Shown one piece after another: positions 25,802 to 34,214 of a stretch of DNA of 64,000 nucleotides. The stretch is from NCBI GenBank assembly GCA_018819515.1, contig JAHJPX010000007.1:248001-312000 (forward strand). Direction: 5' to 3'. The notes under the pieces were generated by a model. It was not told where the DNA came from, did no database searches, and saw nothing but the letters and a program-made list of their open reading frames with translations. The position numbers were made by a program, and so were the translations under genes. This stretch comes from Gammaproteobacteria bacterium. GTDB taxonomy: Bacteria > Pseudomonadota > Gammaproteobacteria > Burkholderiales > Rhodocyclaceae. Within the stretch, counting starts at the first letter, position 1. Each line of letters starts with the position of its first letter.

Positions 25802-27088
25802 CTACTTCGCAGCCGTATCGGGCACGAACTTCAGGACGTTGCCGTTGATGCAGTAGCGCTTGCCGGTGGGCGGCGGGCCGTCGTCGAAAACGTGGCCGAG
25901 GTGGATGCCGGAGCTGGCGCTCCTGACTTCAACGCGGCGCATGCCGAGCGTGTTGTCGGCATGCTCGACGATTGCCCCCGGCACGGGATTGAAGAAGCTG
26001 GGCCAGCCGGTGCCGCTTTCGAACTTGGTGTCGCTGCGGAAGAGCGGCGCGCCGGTGATGGGGTCGACGAAGGTGCCGGGGCGCTTTTCGTCGAGGTGCG
26101 AGCCGGTGCCGGGGCGCTCGGTGCCCTGCTCGAAGGCGATCTTCTGCTGCGCGGGGGTGAGCAGGTGGAAGCCCAGCCATTTCCAGTAGCGCTGCTTCGC
26201 TTCGTCGCCGCCGCCGTAGCCGGTGTAGCGCGAGACTTCCTTGCCGTTCTCGAAGAGGACGATGGTGGGCGTGGCGAACAGGGCCTTTTCGAGCTTCCAA
26301 TCCTTGGGCGGCTGCGGGCTGAGGGTGCGCACGACGGCGACGTCGGACTTCCAGTGGTCGAGCACTTCGGCCTTGAACTTCTTGCAGTAGGGGCAATCCT
26401 CGGCTTCGAAGACGATGAGCTGGCGCTTGAGGTTGAGCGCCTTCGGGTCGAGCGGCTTGATGTCGGGCTTGGCTGCCATGGGCGTCTGCGCCGCGCCGGG
26501 GTAGCGCACGCCGGTGCCGCCGAGGCCGCAATAGCCGTCGGGGTTCTTCTTCAGGTAATCCTGATGATAGCCCTCGGCGGCGAAGTAGGTTTTCAGGGGG
26601 GCGATGTCGGTGGTGATGGCCTTCTTGCCGGCCTTGGCGAGCGCCGCCTGGTAGAGGTCGCGGCTCTTGTTGGCGACGGCGAGCTGGGCGTCGTCGCGGG
26701 TGTAGATGGCGCTGCGGTAGTTGGTGCCGATGTCGTTGCCCTGGCGGTCGCCCTGCGTGGGGTCGTGGCTTTCCCAGAAGCGGGCGAGCACGGTTTCGAG
26801 CGATACCTTGGCGGGGTCGAAGGTCACCTTGACCACTTCGGCGTGGTTGCGCTTGTTGCTCTGGCCGCGCTTGAGCGCGCGCTCCTGGGCGAGGACGGCT
26901 TCGTAGGTGCCGGCGATCTCGCCGTTGGCGTAGCCGCTTTCGACGTCGGTCACGCCGGGCAGTTCGCCCATGCGCTTTTCGGCGCCCCAGAAGCAGCCCA
27001 TGCCGAGGACGATGGAGTCTGTCTTCGCGGCTTGGGCGAACGTAGAAGACATGATGCTCATAAGGATAAGCGTGAGTAGTGTGCGCAT
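25802..27088 (-). CDS. msrAB: Periplasmic peptide-methionine sulfoxide reductase MsrA-Trx-MsrB fusion
   Basis: 428 residues with a signal peptide (MRTLLTLILMSIMSSTFAQA). In order: MsrA with catalytic GCFWGAE near residue 31; a thioredoxin-like domain with CPYC near 230; and MsrB with the catalytic Cys in RYCINGN near 411. It repairs both epimers of oxidised methionine in exported proteins and brings its own reductant module. Neisseria PilB has the order Trx-MsrA-MsrB, so the thioredoxin in the middle is unusual. The MsrB part lacks the zinc-binding CxxC pairs of many MsrB proteins. ATG 27088 is used; TTG 27094 is less likely. There is no OxyR operator upstream. Confidence 0.9.
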   Translation of the reverse strand: MRTLLTLILMSIMSSTFAQAAKTDSIVLGMGCFWGAEKRMGELPGVTDVESGYANGEIAGTYEAVLAQERALKRGQSNKRNHAEVVKVTFDPAKVSLETVLARFWESHDPTQGDRQGNDIGTNYRSAIYTRDDAQLAVANKSRDLYQAALAKAGKKAITTDIAPLKTYFAAEGYHQDYLKKNPDGYCGLGGTGVRYPGAAQTPMAAKPDIKPLDPKALNLKRQLIVFEAEDCPYCKKFKAEVLDHWKSDVAVVRTLSPQPPKDWKLEKALFATPTIVLFENGKEVSRYTGYGGGDEAKQRYWKWLGFHLLTPAQQKIAFEQGTERPGTGSHLDEKRPGTFVDPITGAPLFRSDTKFESGTGWPSFFNPVPGAIVEHADNTLGMRRVEVRSASSGIHLGHVFDDGPPPTGKRYCINGNVLKFVPDTAAK

Positions 27089-27281
27089 AATCAAATTGGA
27101 GCAGGGAACTCGGAAAAGGTTCGCCGCGCCGTCGTGGAATTGATCGCCGGAGAACCGAAAGAGCTGTTTGGTTGTTTGTGTTCCGGTATTGTGATTGGAC
27201 GGGGCGGGCGTAGTCGATGGCTGGGCCTTCCCCGGTGAGCATAATTCCCTACCCGCGTCCCATCGGCGCCAGCTCGAATCA

Positions 27282-28985
27282 ATGAACCTGTCTCCGCGCG
27301 GCCTTGCCGCCTGTCTTCTGCTTTTCCTTCCCCCGGCAGTTCTAGCGTCGAACGTGACGCTGGAGGCGCCCGCGTCCGTGCGCGCCCTGCTGGCGCCCTA
27401 TGTGGCCAAGGAAGACTTCGCCGGCGACCCGACACAGATCGAGCGGCATCTGCAAAAGAGCCTGCCGCAGATACTGGCGACTGAGGGCTATTTCAGTCCG
27501 GTGCTGAATCTCGTCGAACGCGACGACGCACTGGTGCTGGTGGTCGATCCCGGTCCGCGCACGCAGGTGGTCGCGGTGAAGGTCGACATCAAAGGCGGGA
27601 TTGACGAAGAACGGCGCCGGGCGCTGGTAGATGGCTGGACGTTGCCGGTGGGCCAGCCGTTTCGCCAGGCCGACTGGAGCGCGGCCAAGCAGGATCTGCT
27701 GGCGCAACTGCTTGGCGACCGCTACCCGGCGGCCCGCCTGGTCGACAGCCGCGCCGATATCGATGCGGAAACCCACAGCGCCCGTCTCGGCGTCGAGTAC
27801 GACGCCGGTTCGCCCTACCGCTTCGACGCCATCGAGATCGAGGGTTTGAAGCGCTACTCGCCGGAACTGGTCGCGCGCTACAACGACGCCGTCCGCCCCG
27901 GTGAGTTCTACAGCGAGGACAAGCTGGCGCAACTGCAACGCACGCTGCAATCGACGCCTTACTTTTCTTCGGTGCGGGTGGACATCAACCGCGAAGGCGA
28001 GCCGGGTGCCGACGGCAGCGTATCGGCGCCGGTCCGGCTGCGCGTGCGCGAGGCGGCGCCGTATCGCATGGGCTTCGGCATCGGCGCCAGTTCCAACACC
28101 GGCGCGCGCGTCGAGACGAATTTCCGCGCCGCCGATCTGTTCCATCGCGCCTGGCTTTTCAACGGCGCCGCGCGCCTGGAGGAGAAAAAGCAGAGCGTGT
28201 TCGCCGACGTCTTCCTGCCGCCCGATCTGCGTCGCAACCGACACAGCTTCGGCACCCTGTTCGAAAACACCGACATCGCCGGCCTGCGCACCGAGCGTTT
28301 CCTGATCGGCGCCCAACGCGCATTTCGGCGAGGCTCGGTCGACACGCGTTTGTCGCTCACATGGCAAACGGAAAAGCAGATGGCCGGCGACATTCCCTCC
28401 TACACCGCCCAGGCGCTGGTGGCGAACGGCTTGTGGACCTGGCGCCGGGTGGATAGCGTGATCGATCCGCGTCGCGGCTTTGTCGTGCAGGCACAGATCG
28501 GCGGCGGCGCCAAGGCCGCACTGTCCGACCAGGACTTCCTGCGCCTGCAAGGCCGGGTCACGTATTACCGGCCGCTCGGCGACCGGAATACGCTCATTCT
28601 GCGCACCGACCTCGGCCGCACCCTGGCGCCTTCGCGCGTCGGCATTCCCCAGGACTATCTGTTCCGCACCGGCGGTACCGGCTCCGTGCGCGGTTACGAC
28701 TATCAGCAACTGGGCGTACAGGAGGGCACGGCGGTGGTCGGCGGGCGCAATCTGTTTGTCGCCAGCGCCGAAGTCGATCGTTGGCTGAACGAGAGTTGGG
28801 GCATTGCCGCCTTCGTCGATGCCGGCAATGCCGCCGATACCGCTGCCGAACTGCGGCCGCTGGCGGTCGGCTTCGGCACCGGCGTGCGCTGGCGCAGTCC
28901 GGCGGGGCCGATTGCGATCGACCTCGGCTACGGCGAACGGGACCACCACGTCCGCCTGCATTTCTTCCTGGCCATTCCGTTCTGA
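27282..28985 (+). CDS. tamA: TamA, outer membrane translocation and assembly protein
   Basis: 567 residues of the Omp85 superfamily: a signal peptide (ending VLAS), two to three POTRA domains (about residues 25-250, with FSPVLNLVERDDALVLVVDPGPR and YFSSVRVDINREG) and a 16-strand barrel (about 260-567) with the conserved FRTGGTGSVRGYDYQQLG loop. It ends in phenylalanine, as barrel proteins do. With TamB it forms the translocation and assembly module connecting the inner and outer membranes. A -10 (CATAAT at 27240) lies about 40 bases upstream. tamB follows one base after the stop. Confidence 0.93.
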   Translation: MNLSPRGLAACLLLFLPPAVLASNVTLEAPASVRALLAPYVAKEDFAGDPTQIERHLQKSLPQILATEGYFSPVLNLVERDDALVLVVDPGPRTQVVAVKVDIKGGIDEERRRALVDGWTLPVGQPFRQADWSAAKQDLLAQLLGDRYPAARLVDSRADIDAETHSARLGVEYDAGSPYRFDAIEIEGLKRYSPELVARYNDAVRPGEFYSEDKLAQLQRTLQSTPYFSSVRVDINREGEPGADGSVSAPVRLRVREAAPYRMGFGIGASSNTGARVETNFRAADLFHRAWLFNGAARLEEKKQSVFADVFLPPDLRRNRHSFGTLFENTDIAGLRTERFLIGAQRAFRRGSVDTRLSLTWQTEKQMAGDIPSYTAQALVANGLWTWRRVDSVIDPRRGFVVQAQIGGGAKAALSDQDFLRLQGRVTYYRPLGDRNTLILRTDLGRTLAPSRVGIPQDYLFRTGGTGSVRGYDYQQLGVQEGTAVVGGRNLFVASAEVDRWLNESWGIAAFVDAGNAADTAAELRPLAVGFGTGVRWRSPAGPIAIDLGYGERDHHVRLHFFLAIPF

Positions 28986-28986
28986 C

Positions 28987-31900
28987 ATGACGGTCGCCGC
29001 TGCCATCGCCTGGTTACGTCGTCGGCGCTACGCGCTGGCAGCGCTGGCCGTCCCGCTCGTGCTCGTTGTCGGCGCTTATTGGTTGGTGGCCAGCAACAGC
29101 GGCCTGCAGGCGGCCGCCATGCTTGCCGGCGGTCTTTCCGGCGGCCGACTGGAACTCCAGCAAGCCGAGGGATCTCTGCTTGGCCCGCTCGACATCGCTC
29201 GCCTGACATGGACCGATGGCGCCGACAGCATCGTCGCCGAGCGCGTGCGCATCGAGCTGAATGCTGGCGACCTCGGCCACGGGCTGGCGCATTTCACCCG
29301 CCTGTCGATCGAACGACTCGCACTCGATCTGGCGCCGTCGGATCAGCCATCCGATCAACCACCCCAACTGCCGGCCGACCTGAGCCTGCCGCTTGATGTG
29401 CGCATCGACCGCATCGAGATCGGCGAACTGCGCCAGCACGATGCCACCGTGGCGACAGCGTTCGCCGCGTCGTTCACGAGCGAGAACAAGCTCCATCGCA
29501 TCGACGAGCTGCGCGTCGACATCGCCGGCCTCGCTATCGGCGGACATGGCGAGATCGGCGCCGAGGCGCCGTTTGCGCTTGCTGTCGGCGGCTGGCTGCA
29601 AGGGAGTGTCGCCGAACGACCGCTGCGCCTGGACATCAAGGCCGCCGGTACGCTAGATGCCATCGAGCTGACGCTGACCAGCAGCGAAAAATCCTTGCAT
29701 GGCGAAGCGCAGGCCACGGTGACGCCCTTCGCCGCCCTGCCGATCTCGCGTTTGCATGTCGATTTGACCGGGCTCGATCCCGCCGCCTGGCAGGCCGATG
29801 CGCCCGGTGCGACGCTCGATCTGGCGGCCGACTTGCGGGCAGACGGCGACGAAGCGGTGCTGGCCGGCGAGTTCTCGCTGCACAACCGCAAGCCCGGCAC
29901 GCTCGACCACCAGCGCCTGCCGATCGACGCGCTTGACGGACACCTGCGCTGGCGGCCGGCCGACATCGCCGTCTCGCAACTCGACGCCGCGCTCGCCGGC
30001 GGCGGTCATTTGCGCGGCGACGGCACCTGGCAGGCGGGCAAGCTGGCGCTCGACCTGCGTGCCGAGGCCGTCGATGCCACCGCGCTGCACAGCGCCCTGC
30101 GCCGCAGCCGGCTCGGCGGTCCCATCAGCCTGCGTATGGGGCCCGACCAGCAGTCGGCAAGCTTCGATCTAGCCGATGCGCGCTTTACTCTCAAAGGCCA
30201 GGCAACGCGCCGGGGCGACGACGTTGCCATCGACGATCTGCTGGTGCGCGCGAGCGATGCGCGGCTGACAGCCAGCGGCAAGGTCGCGCTGGACGACAGC
30301 GGCGGGTTTGCCGTGCGCGGCGAGTTGGCGCGCTTCGATCCAGCGCGCTTCGTCGACCTGCCCAGGCTGCCGGCGGCGCGTATCAGCGGCACTTTCGAGG
30401 CAACGGGCCACCGGCGGCCGCAACTGCAAGTCGACAGCCGTTTTGAACTGCACGACAGCCTGCTTGCCGGCCGGCCGCTCGCCGGTCGGGGCGATGTCGG
30501 CATCGATGGCGCCAGCGTGCGCCGGCTTGACCTGCACCTGACCGCCGGCGCCAACCGGCTCGATACCGAGGGCGCGTTCGGCAAGGCCGGCGACTCGCTG
30601 AAGCTGGTGCTGGTGGCGCCGGAACTGGCGCCGTACAAACTCGGCGGCGGGCTGGAGGGCACGGCGGATGTGTCCGGCACGGCCGCCATGCCGGTCTTCG
30701 ATCTGCACCTCACTGCGAAGCGCTTCAGCGTGCCGGGCAGCTTCACCGTCCAGGGACTCGATCTCGATGCGACGGCCGGCAACGACGATGCGGCACCGTT
30801 GCGGCTGCGGCTCAAGCTCGTCGCCCTTGCCACCCCCGATCGGCCCGATCTCGCGCGGAACGTCGCGGGCCGGATCGACGGTACGCGCGCCCAACACACG
30901 CTGAGCGCCAGCGCCGAGCTGACCGACCAGGGCCGCCTGAGTCTCGCCGCCCGAGGCGGCATGGTCGCCACCGATACCGGCCCGCGCTGGCGCGGCAGTC
31001 TTACCGAATTCGACTGGCGCGGTGGTCCGGACGAGCGGTCGCTGCATCTGGCGCAGGCTGCGCCCTTGCAGTTGGCGGCGGACGGCTGGTCGTTCGGCCC
31101 GGCGCAGGTCGCCGGCGACAGCTTGCAGGGCAAGCTCGACGCCCATGCCGACATGACGCGGATGCATTTGGCGCTCGACGCCACCGGACCGCGTCTGGGC
31201 GGGGTGTCGGCGACGCTCGACGCCGGCGCCGCGGGTCCCTGGCGCTTGGAAAAAGCAGCCCCCTGGCAGGCCCGCCTCGACGCGGATAGTGCCGATCTGG
31301 CGTGGCTCGGCCCGCTGATCGGCGAAGGCGCGGCCACAGGCGGCCGCGCGCGCTTGCAGTTGCAACTGGCCGGCACGCCGGCACGGCCGTTGGCTTCCGG
31401 CAGCATCCATGGCGAAGCCCTGGCCGTGCGCCTTCCGGATCAAGGCCTGCGCCTGGAAAACGGCCAGCTCGATGCCACGCTGACCGACAATCGCCTGCGC
31501 GTCTCCCGCCTGACCTTCGACAGCCCCTGGCAGGCGCCGCCACGTGCCCTGGTGCTGACCGAGGGTGAGGCGGTGACCGCGCTGGGCACGCGGCCCGGCC
31601 ATATCGAGGCCGTGGGCGAGATGCAGGTCGACGGCGGCAACCTGTTCCTCGACGTCAAGCTGGACCGGCTCGGCATCGCCTCCGGCCCGACCCGCTGGCT
31701 GGTGGCTTCGGGCAGCGGCCGCCTCGACTGGCGCGACGGCGGCCTCGGAATCACCGCCCAGGTCGCGACCGACGCCGGCTACTGGCAACTGCCGCGCCTG
31801 GACGCGCCGCGCCTGTCCGATGACGTGGTGGTCAATCGGCGCGACGGGGAGTCGCCGGCACCCGCGCGCTCGCCGCTGGCGCTCGACGTCGAGGTCAGCC

Positions 31901-32640
31901 TGGGCCGCCATTTCCGCTTCAGCGGCGCCGGCCTGGAGTCGCGCCTGGCCGGCAAGCTGAAACTGACCGCGGCCGGCCGCGACGCGCCGCGCGCCAGCGG
32001 CGCGATACGGGCGGTGGATGGTCGCTTCGAGGCCTACGGCCAGAAGCTGTACATCGAACGCGGCAACCTCAACTTTTCCGGCCTCGTCGACAATCCGGCG
32101 CTCGACGTGCTGGCGGTGCGCAAGGGCTTGCCGGTCACGCCCGGCGTCGAAGTCACCGGCACGGTGCGACGGCCCGTGGTGCGGCTGGTTTCCGACCCCG
32201 ACCTGCCCGATGCCGAAAAACTCTCCTGGCTGGTGCTCGGCCGCGCCCCCGACCAGGTTGGCGCCGGTGACGCCTCCTTGTTGCTGGCGGCGGCCGGCTC
32301 CCTGCTCGGCGGCGAGTCGGGCGGCGTGGTGCAACAACTCAAGCGCGACTTCGGCATCGAGGAAATCGGCGTCCGCAGCGGCCAACTGGGCAGCGACGGC
32401 CGTGGCATCGGCAGCCAGGTGGTCGGCGGCAGCAACGGCAACACGAATGCCGGCGAGCAGATATTCACCGTCGGCACGCGCCTGTCGGCCGACACGATGC
32501 TGACCTACGAACAGGCGCTGGGCACCACCGAGAGTCTGGTCAAGCTGACGCAGACGCTGAGCCGGCATCTGTCGCTGGTCGGCCGCACCGGCGCCGACAA
32601 CGCCATCGACATCTTCTACACCTTCACCTTCGGCCGTTGA
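28987..32640 (+). CDS. tamB: TamB, inner-membrane-anchored translocation/assembly protein
   Basis: 1217 residues: one N-terminal membrane helix (YALAALAVPLVLVVGAYWLV), a very long periplasmic beta-helical region rich in D/G/L repeats (AsmA-like), and the DUF490 C-terminus (ISGTVRRPVVRLVSDPDLPDAEKLSWLVLGR-type segment near 1060, ending YTFTFGR). TamB-like proteins bridge the envelope and are linked to phospholipid transport and outer membrane protein insertion. It starts one base after tamA, so the two are one operon. A copy of the dispersed repeat follows the stop. Confidence 0.94.
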   Translation: MTVAAAIAWLRRRRYALAALAVPLVLVVGAYWLVASNSGLQAAAMLAGGLSGGRLELQQAEGSLLGPLDIARLTWTDGADSIVAERVRIELNAGDLGHGLAHFTRLSIERLALDLAPSDQPSDQPPQLPADLSLPLDVRIDRIEIGELRQHDATVATAFAASFTSENKLHRIDELRVDIAGLAIGGHGEIGAEAPFALAVGGWLQGSVAERPLRLDIKAAGTLDAIELTLTSSEKSLHGEAQATVTPFAALPISRLHVDLTGLDPAAWQADAPGATLDLAADLRADGDEAVLAGEFSLHNRKPGTLDHQRLPIDALDGHLRWRPADIAVSQLDAALAGGGHLRGDGTWQAGKLALDLRAEAVDATALHSALRRSRLGGPISLRMGPDQQSASFDLADARFTLKGQATRRGDDVAIDDLLVRASDARLTASGKVALDDSGGFAVRGELARFDPARFVDLPRLPAARISGTFEATGHRRPQLQVDSRFELHDSLLAGRPLAGRGDVGIDGASVRRLDLHLTAGANRLDTEGAFGKAGDSLKLVLVAPELAPYKLGGGLEGTADVSGTAAMPVFDLHLTAKRFSVPGSFTVQGLDLDATAGNDDAAPLRLRLKLVALATPDRPDLARNVAGRIDGTRAQHTLSASAELTDQGRLSLAARGGMVATDTGPRWRGSLTEFDWRGGPDERSLHLAQAAPLQLAADGWSFGPAQVAGDSLQGKLDAHADMTRMHLALDATGPRLGGVSATLDAGAAGPWRLEKAAPWQARLDADSADLAWLGPLIGEGAATGGRARLQLQLAGTPARPLASGSIHGEALAVRLPDQGLRLENGQLDATLTDNRLRVSRLTFDSPWQAPPRALVLTEGEAVTALGTRPGHIEAVGEMQVDGGNLFLDVKLDRLGIASGPTRWLVASGSGRLDWRDGGLGITAQVATDAGYWQLPRLDAPRLSDDVVVNRRDGESPAPARSPLALDVEVSLGRHFRFSGAGLESRLAGKLKLTAAGRDAPRASGAIRAVDGRFEAYGQKLYIERGNLNFSGLVDNPALDVLAVRKGLPVTPGVEVTGTVRRPVVRLVSDPDLPDAEKLSWLVLGRAPDQVGAGDASLLLAAAGSLLGGESGGVVQQLKRDFGIEEIGVRSGQLGSDGRGIGSQVVGGSNGNTNAGEQIFTVGTRLSADTMLTYEQALGTTESLVKLTQTLSRHLSLVGRTGADNAIDIFYTFTFGR

Positions 32641-32650
32641 GCGCCGCGAC

Positions 32651-32674
32651 AAAAGTCAGCCGTGGCGGTACGCC
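32651..32674 (+). repeat. Dispersed 24-bp repeat after tamB
   Basis: AAAAGTCAGCCGTGGCG, GT, ACGCC: full copy between the convergent tamB and DUF423 genes. Confidence 0.85.
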
Positions 32675-32703
32675 GCCTCGGGCCGTCGCGACGGTTCGGC
32701 GGC

Positions 32704-33105
32704 TCATTCGCTAGCGGTCGCCGATTTGCGGGCAACGGTCGCGACGCCGATCGCCAGCGCCAGCCAGCCCGCGAGGTAGGCCCAGCCGCCGTAGGGCGTC
32801 AGCGCGTGCAGGTCGTGGATGCCGAAGAGGCTGCGCAGGTAGAGATTGCCGACGAAGAGAACAGTGCCGAGCACCATCAGCCAGCCGGCGGCGACGAACC
32901 AGCGCGACGGGCGATACGCGATCACGAGGCCGACGATCAGCAGCGCCAGCGAATGGAACTGGTGGTACTGCATGCCGGTATCGAACCATTGCACCGCGAC
33001 GGCCAGGTGTTCGTTCGGCAGATGCGCGGCCACGGCGCCGATGAGCACGGAAAGAAATGCGCTCAGCGCGCCGATGACGAGAAAGATGCGGGCATGGATT
33101 GGCAT
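32704..33105 (-). CDS. DUF423 small integral membrane protein
   Basis: 133 residues with four membrane helices and the DUF423 (YgdD-like) pattern: an N-terminal GALSAFLSVLIGAVAAH, then FDTGMQYHQFHSLALL and TPYGGWAYLAGWLALA. No biochemical role is established. The start at 33105 has CCGGAG upstream and trims 13 residues from the longest frame. It stands alone, convergent with tamB and divergent from the bactofilin gene; dispersed repeats lie on both sides. Confidence 0.88.
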   Translation of the reverse strand: MPIHARIFLVIGALSAFLSVLIGAVAAHLPNEHLAVAVQWFDTGMQYHQFHSLALLIVGLVIAYRPSRWFVAAGWLMVLGTVLFVGNLYLRSLFGIHDLHALTPYGGWAYLAGWLALAIGVATVARKSATASE

Positions 33106-33150
33106 GGAAGCTCCGGGGCTGGCGTTTGGCGAAAGGTGTCGCACGATAGC

Positions 33151-33174
33151 AAAAGTCAGCCGTTGCGGTACGCC
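33151..33174 (+). repeat. Dispersed 24-bp repeat between DUF423 and bactofilin genes
   Basis: AAAAGTCAGCCGTTGCG, GT, ACGCC: one change from the consensus. Confidence 0.82.
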
Positions 33175-33344
33175 GGCTGCGGACGCCGGTGGGCCGACCT
33201 GGTCATGGACTCCGCAGAATCGGGGACTGGCGCGTCTTTCCGCGATTCTTGTCTGTCATAGGCGACACTCTGGAGGCGGGTGCTGCGCACGTTAGCCTGC
33301 TGCGTTCAGGGAGCCACAATCGAATGCACGAAGGAGACAGCAAC

Positions 33345-33938
33345 ATGTTGAACAAGGGATCGATATTTTCGGGGACGCGCGAGCCGGGCGTTCCTGTCGG
33401 CGGCGGTGGCAAGGTGATTTCGTCGAATGTGCCGTCGTCGTTGTCGAGTGGCGCCGGCAATCCGCCCGCGGCAAGCCGCGTCCAGGAACCGGCTCCCGTC
33501 GCCGAGCCGCCGGGCGCCAAGCTGGTGGTCGGCCCGGGCGTCAAGCTGAAGGGCGCCGAGATACAGGACTGCGACACGCTGCTCGTCGAGGGGCGCGTCG
33601 AGGCGACGATGGACAGCAAGCTGATCCAGATCGCCGACCAGGGTTCTTTCGATGGCAAGGTCAACATCGACGTGGCTGAAGTCCGCGGCCGCTTCAGCGG
33701 CGAGCTGACGGCGCGCGACCATCTGATCATCCATTCGACCGGGCGCGTCAGCGGCAAGATCCGCTACGGCAAAATCGTCGTCCATGACGGCGGTGAAGTG
33801 TCCGGCGACATCCAGTCGCTCAACGCCGACTCCGCCCATGTCGTGAAACCGGACATGGCGGCGAACGCCACGGCCGCGAATGCGGAAGAGTCGAGCATCA
33901 CTTCGACGGTGAATCGGCTGATTGCGAAGACGGCCTGA
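33345..33938 (+). CDS. Bactofilin
   Basis: 197 residues. A central right-handed beta-helix of the bactofilin (DUF583) type runs from about residue 65 to 160 (VGPGVKLKGAEIQDCDTLLVEGRVEA, then GSFDGKVNIDVAEVRGRFSGELTARDHLII). It is flanked by a disordered, proline-rich N-terminus and an alanine-rich tail. Bactofilins polymerise into cytoskeletal filaments without nucleotide and position envelope enzymes. The start has AAGGAG upstream. No peptidase (LmdC/M23) gene lies beside it, unlike in many other bacteria. Confidence 0.9.
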   Translation: MLNKGSIFSGTREPGVPVGGGGKVISSNVPSSLSSGAGNPPAASRVQEPAPVAEPPGAKLVVGPGVKLKGAEIQDCDTLLVEGRVEATMDSKLIQIADQGSFDGKVNIDVAEVRGRFSGELTARDHLIIHSTGRVSGKIRYGKIVVHDGGEVSGDIQSLNADSAHVVKPDMAANATAANAEESSITSTVNRLIAKTA

Positions 33939-33977
33939 CGTACACGACGCTTCGCCGCGAAAGGGTGCGGCGGGCGT

Positions 33978-34205
33978 TCAGGTCGGTTCGCCCCACTCGT
34001 AGAGCTCGACGCTGGCCGGGCTGCATTTGTTGCAGCCGCCGCCGCACGCGGTGCCGGCGGGAAGGCGGCGTGCGCGCCCCTTGCGCTCGAGCATCGCCAG
34101 CATTTCGCGCAGCGCATCCGGCGTGGTGTCGAGCGCCAGCGCCATGTCGCCCAGGCTGGCACGGCGATGCTGGCGAAGATAGTCGGTAACGCGGGAAAGG
34201 ATCAT
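33978..34205 (-). CDS. feoC: FeoC-like protein
   Basis: 75 residues: a winged helix (VTDYLRQHRRASLGDMALALDTTPDALREMLAMLERKG) with a C-terminal cysteine cluster CGGGCNKC, as in FeoC, which binds an Fe-S cluster and modulates FeoB. It is the last gene of the feoA-feoA-feoB-feoC set, 9 bases after feoB. Confidence 0.88.
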   Translation of the reverse strand: MILSRVTDYLRQHRRASLGDMALALDTTPDALREMLAMLERKGRARRLPAGTACGGGCNKCSPASVELYEWGEPT

Positions 34206-34214
34206 GTCGGCTCC

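Noticed and set aside
30169..32652. 827-codon frame opposite tamB
   Set aside because: Shadow of tamB, with no recognisable domain or ribosome binding site.
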